From NCBI RefSeq assembly GCF_003595525.1, contig NZ_CP022680.1, forward strand, positions 1,700,001 to 1,764,000: 64,000 nucleotides of DNA. Reading direction: 5' to 3'. The notes under the pieces were generated by a model. That model saw only the letters and a program-made list of their open reading frames with translations, was not told the origin of the DNA and did not search any database. Source of the stretch: Streptococcus respiraculi (GTDB lineage Bacteria; Bacillota; Bacilli; Lactobacillales; Streptococcaceae). Shown here one piece after another: positions 24,050 through 32,613 of this stretch; the stretch's first letter is position 1, and each line of letters starts with the position of its first letter. Made by a program: the position numbers and the translations under genes.

Positions 24050-24403
24050 CTACTTATAAGAAGTAGCCATTAGTGCCATATTGAGTTTCTCAAGATTAGC
24101 ACGTTTCGTTGCGCCCATAATCAAGAACCAGTCAATGAGTGGCCAAATTCCAAATGTCATCCATGACAAGAGCAACTTTGCAACTCCAAGTCCAACTTGA
24201 CCGATATAAAAACGGTCAGCTCCCAAACCACCGAGTAAGATTGAAAAAATCAAGGCAGTTGTTGGATTCTTCAATTCGGTCGCAAGGATATAAGATACTT
24301 GAGACTCATCTAAAGCCTCCAAACGTTGGCGTAGAGCAGGAATCGCTTCTGCTGGAAAATTGCTAGCATTGGCTGCAATATAGGAATCAGAAAATGTTGA
24401 CAT
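24050..24403 (-). CDS. TM2 domain-containing membrane protein
   Basis: The 117-residue protein carries a TM2 domain (PF05154). An amphipathic N-terminal half (FPAEAIPALRQRLEALDESQ) is followed by a first helix ending in LGGLGADRFYIGQVGLGVAKLL, a short turn with Asp/Arg, and a second helix FGIWPLIDWFLIMGATK. The function of bacterial TM2 proteins is unknown. ATG at 24403 has AGAGGAGAT eight bases upstream, so the longer frame is rejected. It is about 100 bp from a larger TM2 paralogue. Confidence 0.85.
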   Translation of the reverse strand: MSTFSDSYIAANASNFPAEAIPALRQRLEALDESQVSYILATELKNPTTALIFSILLGGLGADRFYIGQVGLGVAKLLLSWMTFGIWPLIDWFLIMGATKRANLEKLNMALMATSYK

Positions 24404-24503
24404 GGTATCTCCTCTTTTAAAAATAGTATATTTTCTATGATAATATAAATGGACGTATTTGTAAAGAGCTATTTTCATCGTCATCTTTTCAGCTGACATA
24501 CTC

Positions 24504-25100
24504 CTACTCGCTCATCTCCTCTTCACTGACAAGGGTTTGCTCTTTTACAGTTTCATTCACTTCTTCACCGACAAGGGGGATTGTCTCTGCTTCTGCGTTT
24601 GCTTCTGCAACTACAGACATTTCTTCTTCACTAATTACTGATACTTCTTCAGCAGCTTCTACAACGACACTTGCACTATTTTTTGCAGATGTAGACCGTG
24701 CTTGCTGAACCATTTCTGCCTGATTGATTTGCCACATGAAGCGTTCAAAATTAGTCTGCTTACAAGCCTTCATAATCAAGAAACAGTCAACTAACTTCCA
24801 GATATAAACACCAATCAACAGGAAAAACCCCAGTACAATAACGAGGGTGGCATAACCAATCACTGTCAAAGCAAGTTTTGCAATCCCAAGTTCTTTATTG
24901 CCAATGTAAAAGCGATCAACTCCTAATTCTCCAAGGAAGATGGAAAATAACAGAGCAGTCATCGGATTTTTGATATCTGTCATCATAAGCATGCTGACAG
25001 ATTTCTCATCCAAGCGTTCGAGTTCTTCTTTGATAATAGGCAAGGTTTCAGGGGGAAAGGCACTCATATTCGCCATTAAAAAGGCTTGGGCATAGTTCAT
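24504..25100 (-). CDS. TM2 domain-containing protein with acidic C-terminal tail
   Basis: This about 198-residue paralogue of the neighbouring TM2 gene has the same N-terminal amphipathic segment (FPPETLPIIKEELERLDEKS) and the TM2 core FLGELGVDRFYIGNKELGIAKL, then a second helix and VDCFLIMKACKQTNFE. It adds a 65-residue glutamate- and valine-rich tail (about residues 135-198) with two VSEEEMS repeats, probably disordered. ATG at 25100 is chosen from three clustered ATGs because AGGAG is nine bases upstream. The two genes look like a local duplication. Confidence 0.8.
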   Translation of the reverse strand: MNYAQAFLMANMSAFPPETLPIIKEELERLDEKSVSMLMMTDIKNPMTALLFSIFLGELGVDRFYIGNKELGIAKLALTVIGYATLVIVLGFFLLIGVYIWKLVDCFLIMKACKQTNFERFMWQINQAEMVQQARSTSAKNSASVVVEAAEEVSVISEEEMSVVAEANAEAETIPLVGEEVNETVKEQTLVSEEEMSE

Positions 25101-25232
25101 ATTCATCATCTCCTAGATATGTTTATTGAAAAACGGACTCCGTCTTTCTAGTATATACAGTATTATTTTATCACTTTCTGCTTCTGATGACCAGCAAGAA
25201 AAGGTACTGAATCCTCACAAATGATATGCCCT

Positions 25233-26033
25233 TTAGCTCTCGGCTGAGCCCCACGCTTGAATAACGGTCTTTACTCTTTCTGCAAGCAGGCCTTCCTTGT
25301 CTAATTGCAGGTAAATATCCAATAAACAAGACCGCATGGCTGAAAAACGATAAAAATCAAAATTTGTTTCGAGTGGAAAATCGAGCGACTCGACCCACGC
25401 TACTAGGCTGTCGTCTTGTAAGTGTCCGCATTTTATCGCCTCATACACCACGCGCGCCAAGCGCCATTCCTCGTCATCCACAAAACGCTGAGGCAAACGC
25501 TTGAAAATCGCGGTCAGAATCGGAAAAATCCTCTCCCAGTCTTCTTTTTCAAAGTAGGGATGACAGACTAGCGCGACCAACAAATCCGCCCCATGCGCAA
25601 AAGCATGTACCCAGCCATAGTCGTTCGAATAACCTGTAAAATCCTGCTCCTCTGCTAGATAGTTATATGCTTTCTGACAGATTAGCTGATACTCAGCCTT
25701 TACAATCTGTTGAAAATAAGGACTATCAGGCATACAACTGACTTCTACTAGATGCCCCAAGAGCAAGGCAGTAAAGGATCGTGTCAAAGTTGGAAGCCCA
25801 ATCTCATCTATCTTGTAGAGCAGAATGCCCCTCCGCAAACTATCCTCCAGCAAATATCGAAACTGCTCCCTCGTGAACAAACCTTCAAATAAACCACGCC
25901 CTAGACTATTGTAGACTAAGACATCTCGAATCTCGCCGTCAGAATGCCCGATATTGTCTAACAACCAGACCACTTCACTGTCTGAATAGGTAGGCTTTTT
26001 TGATTGTAATTTTTCTTCTAGTGTCTTTTTCAT
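25233..26033 (-). CDS. DUF2785 domain-containing protein
   Basis: The 266-residue cytosolic, mostly helical protein matches the DUF2785 family: WLLDNIGHSDGEIRDVLVYNSLGRGL near the start and DYGWVHAFAHGADLLVAL (residues about 140-157). It looks like a helical-repeat protein. The function is unknown. ATG at 26033 follows GGAGG by six bases. The 105-bp miniature element B ends only six bases upstream of that ribosome site, so it occupies the 5' leader and promoter region. Confidence 0.8.
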   Translation of the reverse strand: MKKTLEEKLQSKKPTYSDSEVVWLLDNIGHSDGEIRDVLVYNSLGRGLFEGLFTREQFRYLLEDSLRRGILLYKIDEIGLPTLTRSFTALLLGHLVEVSCMPDSPYFQQIVKAEYQLICQKAYNYLAEEQDFTGYSNDYGWVHAFAHGADLLVALVCHPYFEKEDWERIFPILTAIFKRLPQRFVDDEEWRLARVVYEAIKCGHLQDDSLVAWVESLDFPLETNFDFYRFSAMRSCLLDIYLQLDKEGLLAERVKTVIQAWGSAES

Positions 26034-26051
26034 AGGCAACCTCCTATATAT

Positions 26052-26156
26052 TATAGTGGATTGAATAAAGGTTAGGACTCCGTTAAGTCGCTTTGATGAA
26101 CGCCAGTTCTAGCTATAGTTCCTTGCCTTGTCCTATTCCTTTCTCAATCCACTATA
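26052..26156. repeat. 105-bp miniature element (copy B), TIR TATAGTGGATTGA
   Basis: Exact terminal inverted repeats TATAGTGGATTGA and TCAATCCACTATA lie at the ends. The inverted sequence matches copy A (541-645) over its full 105 bp. It lies between the DUF2785 start and the PMCA ATPase terminator. Confidence 0.8.
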
Positions 26157-26175
26157 GTGTACCATAAATAGAAAG

Positions 26176-26202
26176 GAAAAAACCACCCTCTCAGGTGGCT
26201 TT
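26176..26202 (-). terminator. Terminator of the PMCA-type ATPase gene
   Basis: On the minus strand AAAGCCACC and GGTGGTTTTTT close a hairpin followed by T residues. Confidence 0.8.
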
Positions 26203-26214
26203 CCGATAAATCGT

Positions 26215-28911
26215 TTAAATCGCATTCTTATCCATGCCCAATGTCCGTTGGACGAGCTTGACAATTTCTACAATGATAATCATAGAGAAACTTCCGATGA
26301 GGACAACAGCCCATTGGCTAAGGTCAAGATGTGTCACGTGGAAAATCGCTTCTAGTGGCTCAATAACAATGGTTGCAGCTAGAAGAATGAAGGATACAAG
26401 GATAGACCAGTTGAAGGTCTTAGACTTGAATGGACCGACCGTCAAGATAGACTGGTAAACAGACTTGACGTTGTAAGCGTGGAAGAGCTGAATCAATCCA
26501 AGGGTTGCAAAAGCCATCGTAAGCGCATCAGCATGAATCGCTTTTACATCACCCACATGAACTGGATTTGAAATAGCATAGCCGTACACGCCAAGTACCA
26601 AGATACCTTGTAGCAATCCTTGATAAATAATTGAGCTCATGACACCACCTGAGAAGAAGCTTGACTTGCGTCCACGAGGTTTGTGGCTCATGACACCAGG
26701 TTCTGCTGGCTCAACGCCAAGCGCAATAGCTGGGAAGGTATCCGTTACCAAGTTGATCCACAAAAGGTGGACAGGTTGTAACACGTCCCAACCAAAGAGA
26801 GTGGCAAGAAAAATGGTCAAAACTTCCGCAGTGTTGGCTGAAAGGAGGTATTGAATGGTCTTTTGGATATTAGAGAAGACCTTACGTCCCTCCTCGACAG
26901 CTACGATAATGGTTGCAAAATTATCATCTGCAAGGACCATATCAGAGGCACCTTTTGAAACTTCTGTCCCCGTGATCCCCATACCGATACCGATGTCAGC
27001 TGTTTTAAGAGCTGGAGCGTCATTTACTCCGTCTCCGGTCATAGCAACGACCTTCCCTTGGTTTTGCCATGCTTTCACGATACGTACCTTATGCTCAGGC
27101 GACACACGGGCATAAACAGAATATTGACCAACGACCTTTTCAAATTCTTCATCTGACAAGTTGTTCAACTCAGCCCCTGTCAATACGTGGTCTTCTGTAT
27201 CATTGGCATCGATGATTCCAAGACGTTTTGCAATGGCTTCTGCTGTATCTTGGTGGTCACCTGTAATCATGATTGGACGAATTCCTGCTTCTTTTGCCAC
27301 ACGAACTGCTTCACCAGCCTCAGCACGTTCAGGGTCAATCATCCCAATCAAGCCAGTGAAAATCAAGTCACTTTCAAGCGTTTCAGTTGTGAGTTCTTCT
27401 GGAATGCTATCAACAATCTTATAAGCGCCTGCAAGAACACGAAGAGCTTGATGGGCCATTTCAGAGTTGTTGGCTCTGATATCTGCTGCAATCTCGTCTG
27501 TCATCGAACTAACAGTTCCAGACATATCGACCATGGTTGAACGGTGTAGGAGCTGATCTGGCGCACCTTTTACTGCCACGAAGAATTTCCCGTCTGGCAA
27601 TGGGTGAACCGTTGACATGAGCTTGCGATCTGAGTCAAATGGTAACTCAGCCACACGAGGGTATTGAGCTAGAAAGGCTTTAACATCGTACTCTTTATCA
27701 AGTGCATATTGGATAAAGGCAGTCTCTGTTGGATCACCAATTAGTTTACCGTCTGCATCAATCTTCGTATCATTTGCCAGAACAACCGCCCCCAATAATG
27801 GTAAATCTAGTCCTGCTTCAATGGTTTCTTTGGCATTAACTAATTGACCATTGTAATAGACTTTTTCAACAGTCATCTTGTTCATTGTAAGAGTCCCCGT
27901 CTTATCAGACGCAATAATTTCTGTTGAGCCAAGTGTTTCTACTGCTGGCAACTTACGAACAATCGAATTGCGTTTTGCAAGGACCTGCGTCCCAAGTGAC
28001 AAAACGATGGTGACAATGGCTGGAAGACCTTCTGGAATCGCTGCTACCGCAAGGGCAACTGAGGTCAAAAGACCTGTCAACGGATGCTCACCACGGACAA
28101 AGACAGCAACAGCAAAAGTAATCGCAGCAATGACCAAAATGACGTAGGTCAAGACTTTTGATAAGTTATTGAGGTTCTGCTTGAGCGGTGTATCAGTTTC
28201 ATCCGCATCTTGGAGCATACCTGCAATATGACCAACTTCGGTAAACATCCCCGTGTTCACAACCACACCAAGTCCACGACCGTAGGTCACGTTGGAATTT
28301 TGGAAGGCCATATTGACACGATCACCGATTCCTGCATCTTCTGCTAGAGTCACACGGACATCTTTTTCAACCGGTACGGATTCCCCAGTCAAAGCAGCCT
28401 CTTCGATTTTTAACGAATTTGCTTCTAATAAGCGCATATCAGCTGGTACTACATCTCCCGCTTCAAGGCTCACAATATCCCCTGGAACCAATTCTTTTGA
28501 GTCAATCTCTGTCACATGACCATCACGTAAGACGTGAGCAGAAGGACTGGACATAGATTTCAGAGCATCGATCGCTTCTTCTGCTTTCCCTTCTTGATAA
28601 ACACCAAAGAGCGCATTGATAATGACAACAGCAAGAATGATAATCGCATCTGCAATATCTTCACCACCTGATGTTACAACCGATAGAATCGCTGCAAGTA
28701 GCAAGATAATAATCATGAGATCTTTAAATTGATCTAAGAATTTAGCTAAGAGGGAGCGTTTCTCGCCTTCTGCTAATTCATTACGCCCATATTGCTCCAA
28801 ACGCTTGCTTGCTTCACTCGTTGTTAAACCTTGCTCACTCGTCTCTAACTCACGCAAAACAAGATCGGCATCTTGGGTGTAAAAAGCTTGGCGCTTTTGT
28901 TCTGTTGACAT
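26215..28911 (-). CDS. PMCA-type P-type ATPase (calcium/manganese export)
   Basis: The 898-residue P2B-like ATPase begins with a cation-ATPase N domain. The actuator motif LTGESVPVEK lies near residue 180, TM4 with AAIPEGLPAIV near 300, and the phosphorylation site SDKTGTLTMNKM near 340. The hinge TGDGVNDAPALK and six C-terminal TM helices follow. It exports a divalent cation. Pneumococcal and lactococcal relatives sit behind a yybP-ykoY manganese riboswitch, as here, which favours Mn2+ (with or without Ca2+) export. ATG at 28911 has AAGGAGAA upstream. Confidence 0.95.
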   Translation of the reverse strand: MSTEQKRQAFYTQDADLVLRELETSEQGLTTSEASKRLEQYGRNELAEGEKRSLLAKFLDQFKDLMIIILLLAAILSVVTSGGEDIADAIIILAVVIINALFGVYQEGKAEEAIDALKSMSSPSAHVLRDGHVTEIDSKELVPGDIVSLEAGDVVPADMRLLEANSLKIEEAALTGESVPVEKDVRVTLAEDAGIGDRVNMAFQNSNVTYGRGLGVVVNTGMFTEVGHIAGMLQDADETDTPLKQNLNNLSKVLTYVILVIAAITFAVAVFVRGEHPLTGLLTSVALAVAAIPEGLPAIVTIVLSLGTQVLAKRNSIVRKLPAVETLGSTEIIASDKTGTLTMNKMTVEKVYYNGQLVNAKETIEAGLDLPLLGAVVLANDTKIDADGKLIGDPTETAFIQYALDKEYDVKAFLAQYPRVAELPFDSDRKLMSTVHPLPDGKFFVAVKGAPDQLLHRSTMVDMSGTVSSMTDEIAADIRANNSEMAHQALRVLAGAYKIVDSIPEELTTETLESDLIFTGLIGMIDPERAEAGEAVRVAKEAGIRPIMITGDHQDTAEAIAKRLGIIDANDTEDHVLTGAELNNLSDEEFEKVVGQYSVYARVSPEHKVRIVKAWQNQGKVVAMTGDGVNDAPALKTADIGIGMGITGTEVSKGASDMVLADDNFATIIVAVEEGRKVFSNIQKTIQYLLSANTAEVLTIFLATLFGWDVLQPVHLLWINLVTDTFPAIALGVEPAEPGVMSHKPRGRKSSFFSGGVMSSIIYQGLLQGILVLGVYGYAISNPVHVGDVKAIHADALTMAFATLGLIQLFHAYNVKSVYQSILTVGPFKSKTFNWSILVSFILLAATIVIEPLEAIFHVTHLDLSQWAVVLIGSFSMIIIVEIVKLVQRTLGMDKNAI

Positions 28912-28946
28912 GTTTTTCTCCTTTTCGTCCCTTTTTGAAAACACAA

Positions 28947-29060
28947 AAAGAGACTTGTTTTATTCAAACAAGTCTCGCTATTTCATACAAGGCCGGAAAT
29001 TTCTTTCGGATTGACGACCTTGTAACGGATACTTCCGTCAGCTACTCCCTTGATATGTTG
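28947..29060 (-). ncRNA. yybP-ykoY manganese riboswitch with terminator
   Basis: Read on the minus strand, AAGGGAGTAGC (29042-29051 and on) opens the element. It is followed by a GACGGAAGTATCCGT-type hairpin, ACAAGGTCGTCAAT, CCGGCCTTGT and AGCGAGAC. These match the yybP-ykoY core (GGGGAGUAGC...GUCGUCAA...CCGGC). A perfect GAGACTTGTTT/AAACAAGTCTC hairpin with TTTTT (28949-28977) is the expression-platform terminator. In the family Mn2+ binding prevents termination, so high manganese would induce the downstream ATPase. Confidence 0.88.
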
Positions 29061-29102
29061 ACCATTATAGCAAATTTCCATCCCATTTGCAAGGAATTTT
29101 TC

Positions 29103-29489
29103 CTAAAAACTTCCCCATTTGATGTTCAAATGGTAACGGGCTAAGTCTTGCCCTGTTTGGGGAATTTGAAGAGCGTAACGAATGGTCACGTGATTTTCCT
29201 TTTTTTGATAGGTATCCGTCACCACATGCAGTATCTGAATCCCGACTGGAGTTGCAATTTGTGTCACGGTTGTTTCCTGGTTGATAAAGTACATAACGGA
29301 TTTAGGAGTCGAAAAGCGGGTCATGGTACAGTCCGTATCCTTGATTTTCAAGACCACGCGCTCTTTCTCATCATTCTGATAGGTCAAATAGAGAAATCCT
29401 CCCTTTTCGACGACTTCTGCATCACGAATTTCCTCTACTACTTCCAGTTCACCGTCAAGGTCGATTTCATTTTGAATGATAATCTTCAT
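29103..29489 (-). CDS. DUF1934 (YwiB-like) beta-barrel protein
   Basis: The 128-residue protein fits DUF1934/YwiB, a calycin-like beta-barrel family of unknown function. It starts MKIIIQNEIDLDGELEVV and contains LYLTYQNDEKERVVLKIKD and YALQIPQTGQDLARYHLNI, matching the family N- and C-terminal strands. AAAGGAG precedes ATG, and the ATG overlaps the stop of the TauE permease gene (ATGA), so the two are coupled. Confidence 0.8.
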   Translation of the reverse strand: MKIIIQNEIDLDGELEVVEEIRDAEVVEKGGFLYLTYQNDEKERVVLKIKDTDCTMTRFSTPKSVMYFINQETTVTQIATPVGIQILHVVTDTYQKKENHVTIRYALQIPQTGQDLARYHLNIKWGSF

Positions 29490-30379
29490 TTTTTCTCCTT
29501 TATCTGTGATACAAATGATGAACGTAGCAAGGTCAGACCTGTATAAGATGCGATGAAAATCACGAGGATTTTCAGGTTATTGACATCTAAACTACTCAAA
29601 AACTTAGCTGCTGTCAACACTCCAAAAACTCCGCCAACAATAATCCCCAGCACACCAGACCAATTGACCCGACCTGACTGGATGAATTGCTTAGCGCCCG
29701 CTGTCATAATCATGGCTGCATTTAACATCATCACAGGGAGGGCAATCGCTGGGCTAATCCCCATGAGAGAAAAGAAAATCAACTCTGGTGCATAGTTTCC
29801 CAAACCCATGCTCATCAGCATCCCAACGACAAAGTCAAAGATTACACCAACTAGTAATTTCCAGCCTGTGAGACCTCGCACATCATTGGTCAAATCAGCT
29901 CCAGGATTGGTCACCATGCGATAGACCATAAAGAGGGCCGCAATCACCAGCAAAATCCCTAAAATTCGCTGAACTTTCTGGGTGTTCCAATGCTGGGTCA
30001 CTCTTGCTCCGACAAAAGCTCCAGAAAAAGCCGCTGTTGCCATAGCAACCAAGGTCACCAAGTCCACTTGGACAATGGTGATAAAGAGCAGGGCTTCTAC
30101 CAAGACCGGAATGATATGAGCGGTTGTCATGGTCGCAGGAATCTTCCTGTCATCTTCCACCAATTTAGTCGCTTTAAACAAGGTCGTAGTGGTCGCAAAG
30201 GTCCCAATCCCCAAGGTATCAAGCAAATCCGTAATAAAGCCGATACCAAGTCCTGTTACAAATCGTTCCTTCAGGTTAATCTGGTACTTTTTTGCATAAG
30301 AAAAGATCGTCCATGCGATCCACAAAATCAGCCCGATCAAGAGGGCCTGAATAAGGTGTAAAATCATCTGTTCTGTCAT
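29486..30379 (-). CDS. TauE/SafE family sulfite/organosulfonate exporter-like permease
   Basis: The 297-residue membrane protein has about eight hydrophobic helices and the duplicated TauE (DUF81) signature: FITDLLDTLGIGTFATTT (residues about 45-62) and a second half with FVVGMLMSMGLGNYAPELIFFSLMG. The substrate is unknown, perhaps a sulfur-containing anion. ATG at 30379 starts the homology. TTTACG, a 17-bp spacer and TATAAT (30386-30391) end six bases before ATG, so a leaderless mRNA is likely. It is divergent from the HD-domain gene. Confidence 0.88.
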   Translation of the reverse strand: MTEQMILHLIQALLIGLILWIAWTIFSYAKKYQINLKERFVTGLGIGFITDLLDTLGIGTFATTTTLFKATKLVEDDRKIPATMTTAHIIPVLVEALLFITIVQVDLVTLVAMATAAFSGAFVGARVTQHWNTQKVQRILGILLVIAALFMVYRMVTNPGADLTNDVRGLTGWKLLVGVIFDFVVGMLMSMGLGNYAPELIFFSLMGISPAIALPVMMLNAAMIMTAGAKQFIQSGRVNWSGVLGIIVGGVFGVLTAAKFLSSLDVNNLKILVIFIASYTGLTLLRSSFVSQIKEKK

Positions 30380-30469
30380 ACTCTTATTATAATATGAAAT
30401 CCCTTTTTCGTAAACAAGTTTTAACGGGAAATCGTCAAATAGTTCATAAAAGCACAATCGCTGTTTTTT

Positions 30470-30484
30470 TGATATAATGAAAGA
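30470..30484 (+). promoter_or_regulatory. Extended -10 promoter giving a leaderless HD-domain mRNA
   Basis: TGATATAAT (TATAAT at 30473-30478 with TG extension) ends six bases before ATG at 30485; no Shine-Dalgarno exists. The divergent TauE gene has the same layout 80 bp away. Confidence 0.6.
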
Positions 30485-31798
30485 ATGAGTGAAAAAGTAT
30501 TTCGTGACCCTGTTCATAATTATATTCATGTAGACAATGAATTGATCTACAACCTAATCAATACCAAGGAATTTCAACGGCTGCGTCGCATCAAGCAACT
30601 GGGAACGACCTCCTATACCTTTCATGGTGGTGAACATAGCCGTTTTTCGCATTGCCTTGGTGCTTATGAAATTGCACGGCGCATTGTTTCTACTTTTGAG
30701 AAAAAATATGCGGAAATTTGGGACAGCAACGATTCGCTCTTGACTATGGTGGCGGCTCTCTTACACGATGTGGGACACGGAGCCTATTCCCATACCTTTG
30801 AGCGCTTGTTTGACACAGATCACGAGGAGATGACCTGTCTAATCATCACTAATAGTGGCACAGAAATCAATGGCTTATTACGACAGATTGCTCCTGATTT
30901 CCCTGAAAAAGTGGCTAGTGTCATCCGCCATTCCTACCCCAATAAGCAGGTGGTTCAACTGATTTCTAGCCAGATTGATGTGGACCGTATGGATTATCTC
31001 TTGCGAGATTCTTACTTTACAGGAGCCAATTATGGTCAGTTTGATCTGACACGGATTTTACGGGTCATTCGTCCGACTGAAAACGGGATTGCCTTTAAAG
31101 AATCGGGCATGCATGCAGTGGAGGACTATGTGCTCAGTCGCTATCAAATGTACATGCAGGTCTACTTCCACCCTGCCAGCCGCTCTATGGAGGTCTTGCT
31201 GCAAAATCTCCTCAAGCGGGCAAAGATGCTCTATCAAGACCAGCAGGAGTTCTTTAGCACCTCTTCTCCCCGCCTGATTCCCTTCTTTGAACAGCATTTC
31301 GCCTTAGAAGATTATTTGGCCTTAGATGATGGCGTCATGAATACCTATTTCCAGTCTTGGATTAACGGACCTGATACGATTTTATCTGACCTAGCCCAAC
31401 GCTATATCAACCGTAAGGTCTTTAAGTCGATTACCTTTGATACCCAGACTGAATCACACTTGTCCGTCTTAGAAGCAATTGTTAATCAAGTCGGATTTGA
31501 ACCTAGCTACTATACAGCAATTCATCATAATTTTGATTTACCCTATGATATTTACCGACCAAATGCCAAGAAAAAACGGACCCAGATTGAGATGCTCAGA
31601 AAAGACGGTAACCTTATTGAACTGTCTCAGCTCTCTCCAATTGTCCATTCCTTGGCAGGAACGGTTCACGGCGATAGCCGCTTCTATTTCCCAAAAGAAA
31701 TGCTGACGAAAACAGGAATTTTTGCTACACAAAATGAAACTTTCCTAAGCTATATTCACAACGATCAATTTATTTACGGAGAACATGATGAGCATTAA
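30485..31798 (+). CDS. HD-domain phosphohydrolase (dGTPase-like, YwfO family)
   Basis: The 437-residue cytosolic protein starts KVFRDPVHNYIHVD and has the HD signature: FHGGEHSRFSHCLGAYEIARR (first His, about residue 54), ALLHDVGHGAYSHTFER (HD, about residue 96) and SSQIDVDRMDYLLRDSYFTG with the last Asp. This matches the YwfO/SAMHD1-like dNTP triphosphohydrolase family, proposed to lower dNTP pools. It probably has a leaderless transcript. Its end overlaps the HAD phosphatase start, so the two are coupled. Confidence 0.92.
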   Translation: MSEKVFRDPVHNYIHVDNELIYNLINTKEFQRLRRIKQLGTTSYTFHGGEHSRFSHCLGAYEIARRIVSTFEKKYAEIWDSNDSLLTMVAALLHDVGHGAYSHTFERLFDTDHEEMTCLIITNSGTEINGLLRQIAPDFPEKVASVIRHSYPNKQVVQLISSQIDVDRMDYLLRDSYFTGANYGQFDLTRILRVIRPTENGIAFKESGMHAVEDYVLSRYQMYMQVYFHPASRSMEVLLQNLLKRAKMLYQDQQEFFSTSSPRLIPFFEQHFALEDYLALDDGVMNTYFQSWINGPDTILSDLAQRYINRKVFKSITFDTQTESHLSVLEAIVNQVGFEPSYYTAIHHNFDLPYDIYRPNAKKKRTQIEMLRKDGNLIELSQLSPIVHSLAGTVHGDSRFYFPKEMLTKTGIFATQNETFLSYIHNDQFIYGEHDEH

Positions 31799-32597
31799 AC
31801 TTGTCGCCATTGATATTGATGGCACCCTATTAAATAGCAAACATGAAATCACCCCCGAAGTTTACCAAGCCATTCAAGATGCGAAACAAGCGGGCGTGAA
31901 AATAGTCATCGCAACGGGACGTCCGATTTCCGGTGTCAAACGTATTTTAAGACAATTAAACCTCTTAGACGAGGGAGACTATGTCATCACCTTTAACGGT
32001 GGACTAGTCCAAGAAACGGCAACTGGAAACGATGTTGTCAAAGAAGGCTTGAGCTACACCGACTACCTCGAATGGGAATACCTCGCACGCCAACTAGCAC
32101 TTCCCATGCACGCAAGCACCAAAGACGGCATGTATACTGCCAATCGCAATATCGGCAAATACACCATTTACGAAGCGCAACTTGTTGACTCCCCCGTCTT
32201 TTACCGCACGCCTGAGGAAATGGCAAATAAAGATATCATCAAGGTCATGCTGGTTGACGAGCCTGAAAAACTTGATATTGCGATTCCACAGATTCCAACA
32301 CTACTGACAGAGCGCTTCAATGTCGCAAAATCTGCTCCTTTCTACCTCGAAGTGACCCCAAAAACGGTCAACAAGGGCGAAGCCATCAAGAAACTCAGCG
32401 CTTTATTAGGTCTTACTATGAATGAAACTATGGCAATCGGTGACCAAGAAAATGACCGTTCCATGCTAGAAGTTGTAGGAACTGCGGTCGTTATGGAAAA
32501 TGGCAGTGCTGAACTCAAAAAAATCGCGACCCATATTACCAAATCAAACGATGAAAACGGTGTCGCATACGCCATTAGAGAGTGGGTATTGAAGTAA
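31788..32597 (+). CDS. Cof-type HAD-IIB family phosphatase
   Basis: The 269-residue HAD phosphatase has motif I VAIDIDGTLLNSKHEIT with its two aspartates, motif II VIATGRP, the type IIB cap in the middle (about residues 85-195), motif III lysine (TPKTVNKGEAIKKL) and motif IV GDQENDRSML. It probably dephosphorylates sugar phosphates or cofactors. ATG at 31788 is preferred over 31785 because GGAG then has six-base spacing. It overlaps the HD-domain gene. Confidence 0.93.
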   Translation: MSIKLVAIDIDGTLLNSKHEITPEVYQAIQDAKQAGVKIVIATGRPISGVKRILRQLNLLDEGDYVITFNGGLVQETATGNDVVKEGLSYTDYLEWEYLARQLALPMHASTKDGMYTANRNIGKYTIYEAQLVDSPVFYRTPEEMANKDIIKVMLVDEPEKLDIAIPQIPTLLTERFNVAKSAPFYLEVTPKTVNKGEAIKKLSALLGLTMNETMAIGDQENDRSMLEVVGTAVVMENGSAELKKIATHITKSNDENGVAYAIREWVLK

Positions 32598-32613
32598 CAC
32601 ACCGATCAAATAA

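Noticed and set aside
26234..28519. Several + strand frames opposite the PMCA ATPase, some over 85 codons
   Set aside because: They are antisense shadows of a well-supported 898-residue gene with all P-type ATPase motifs.
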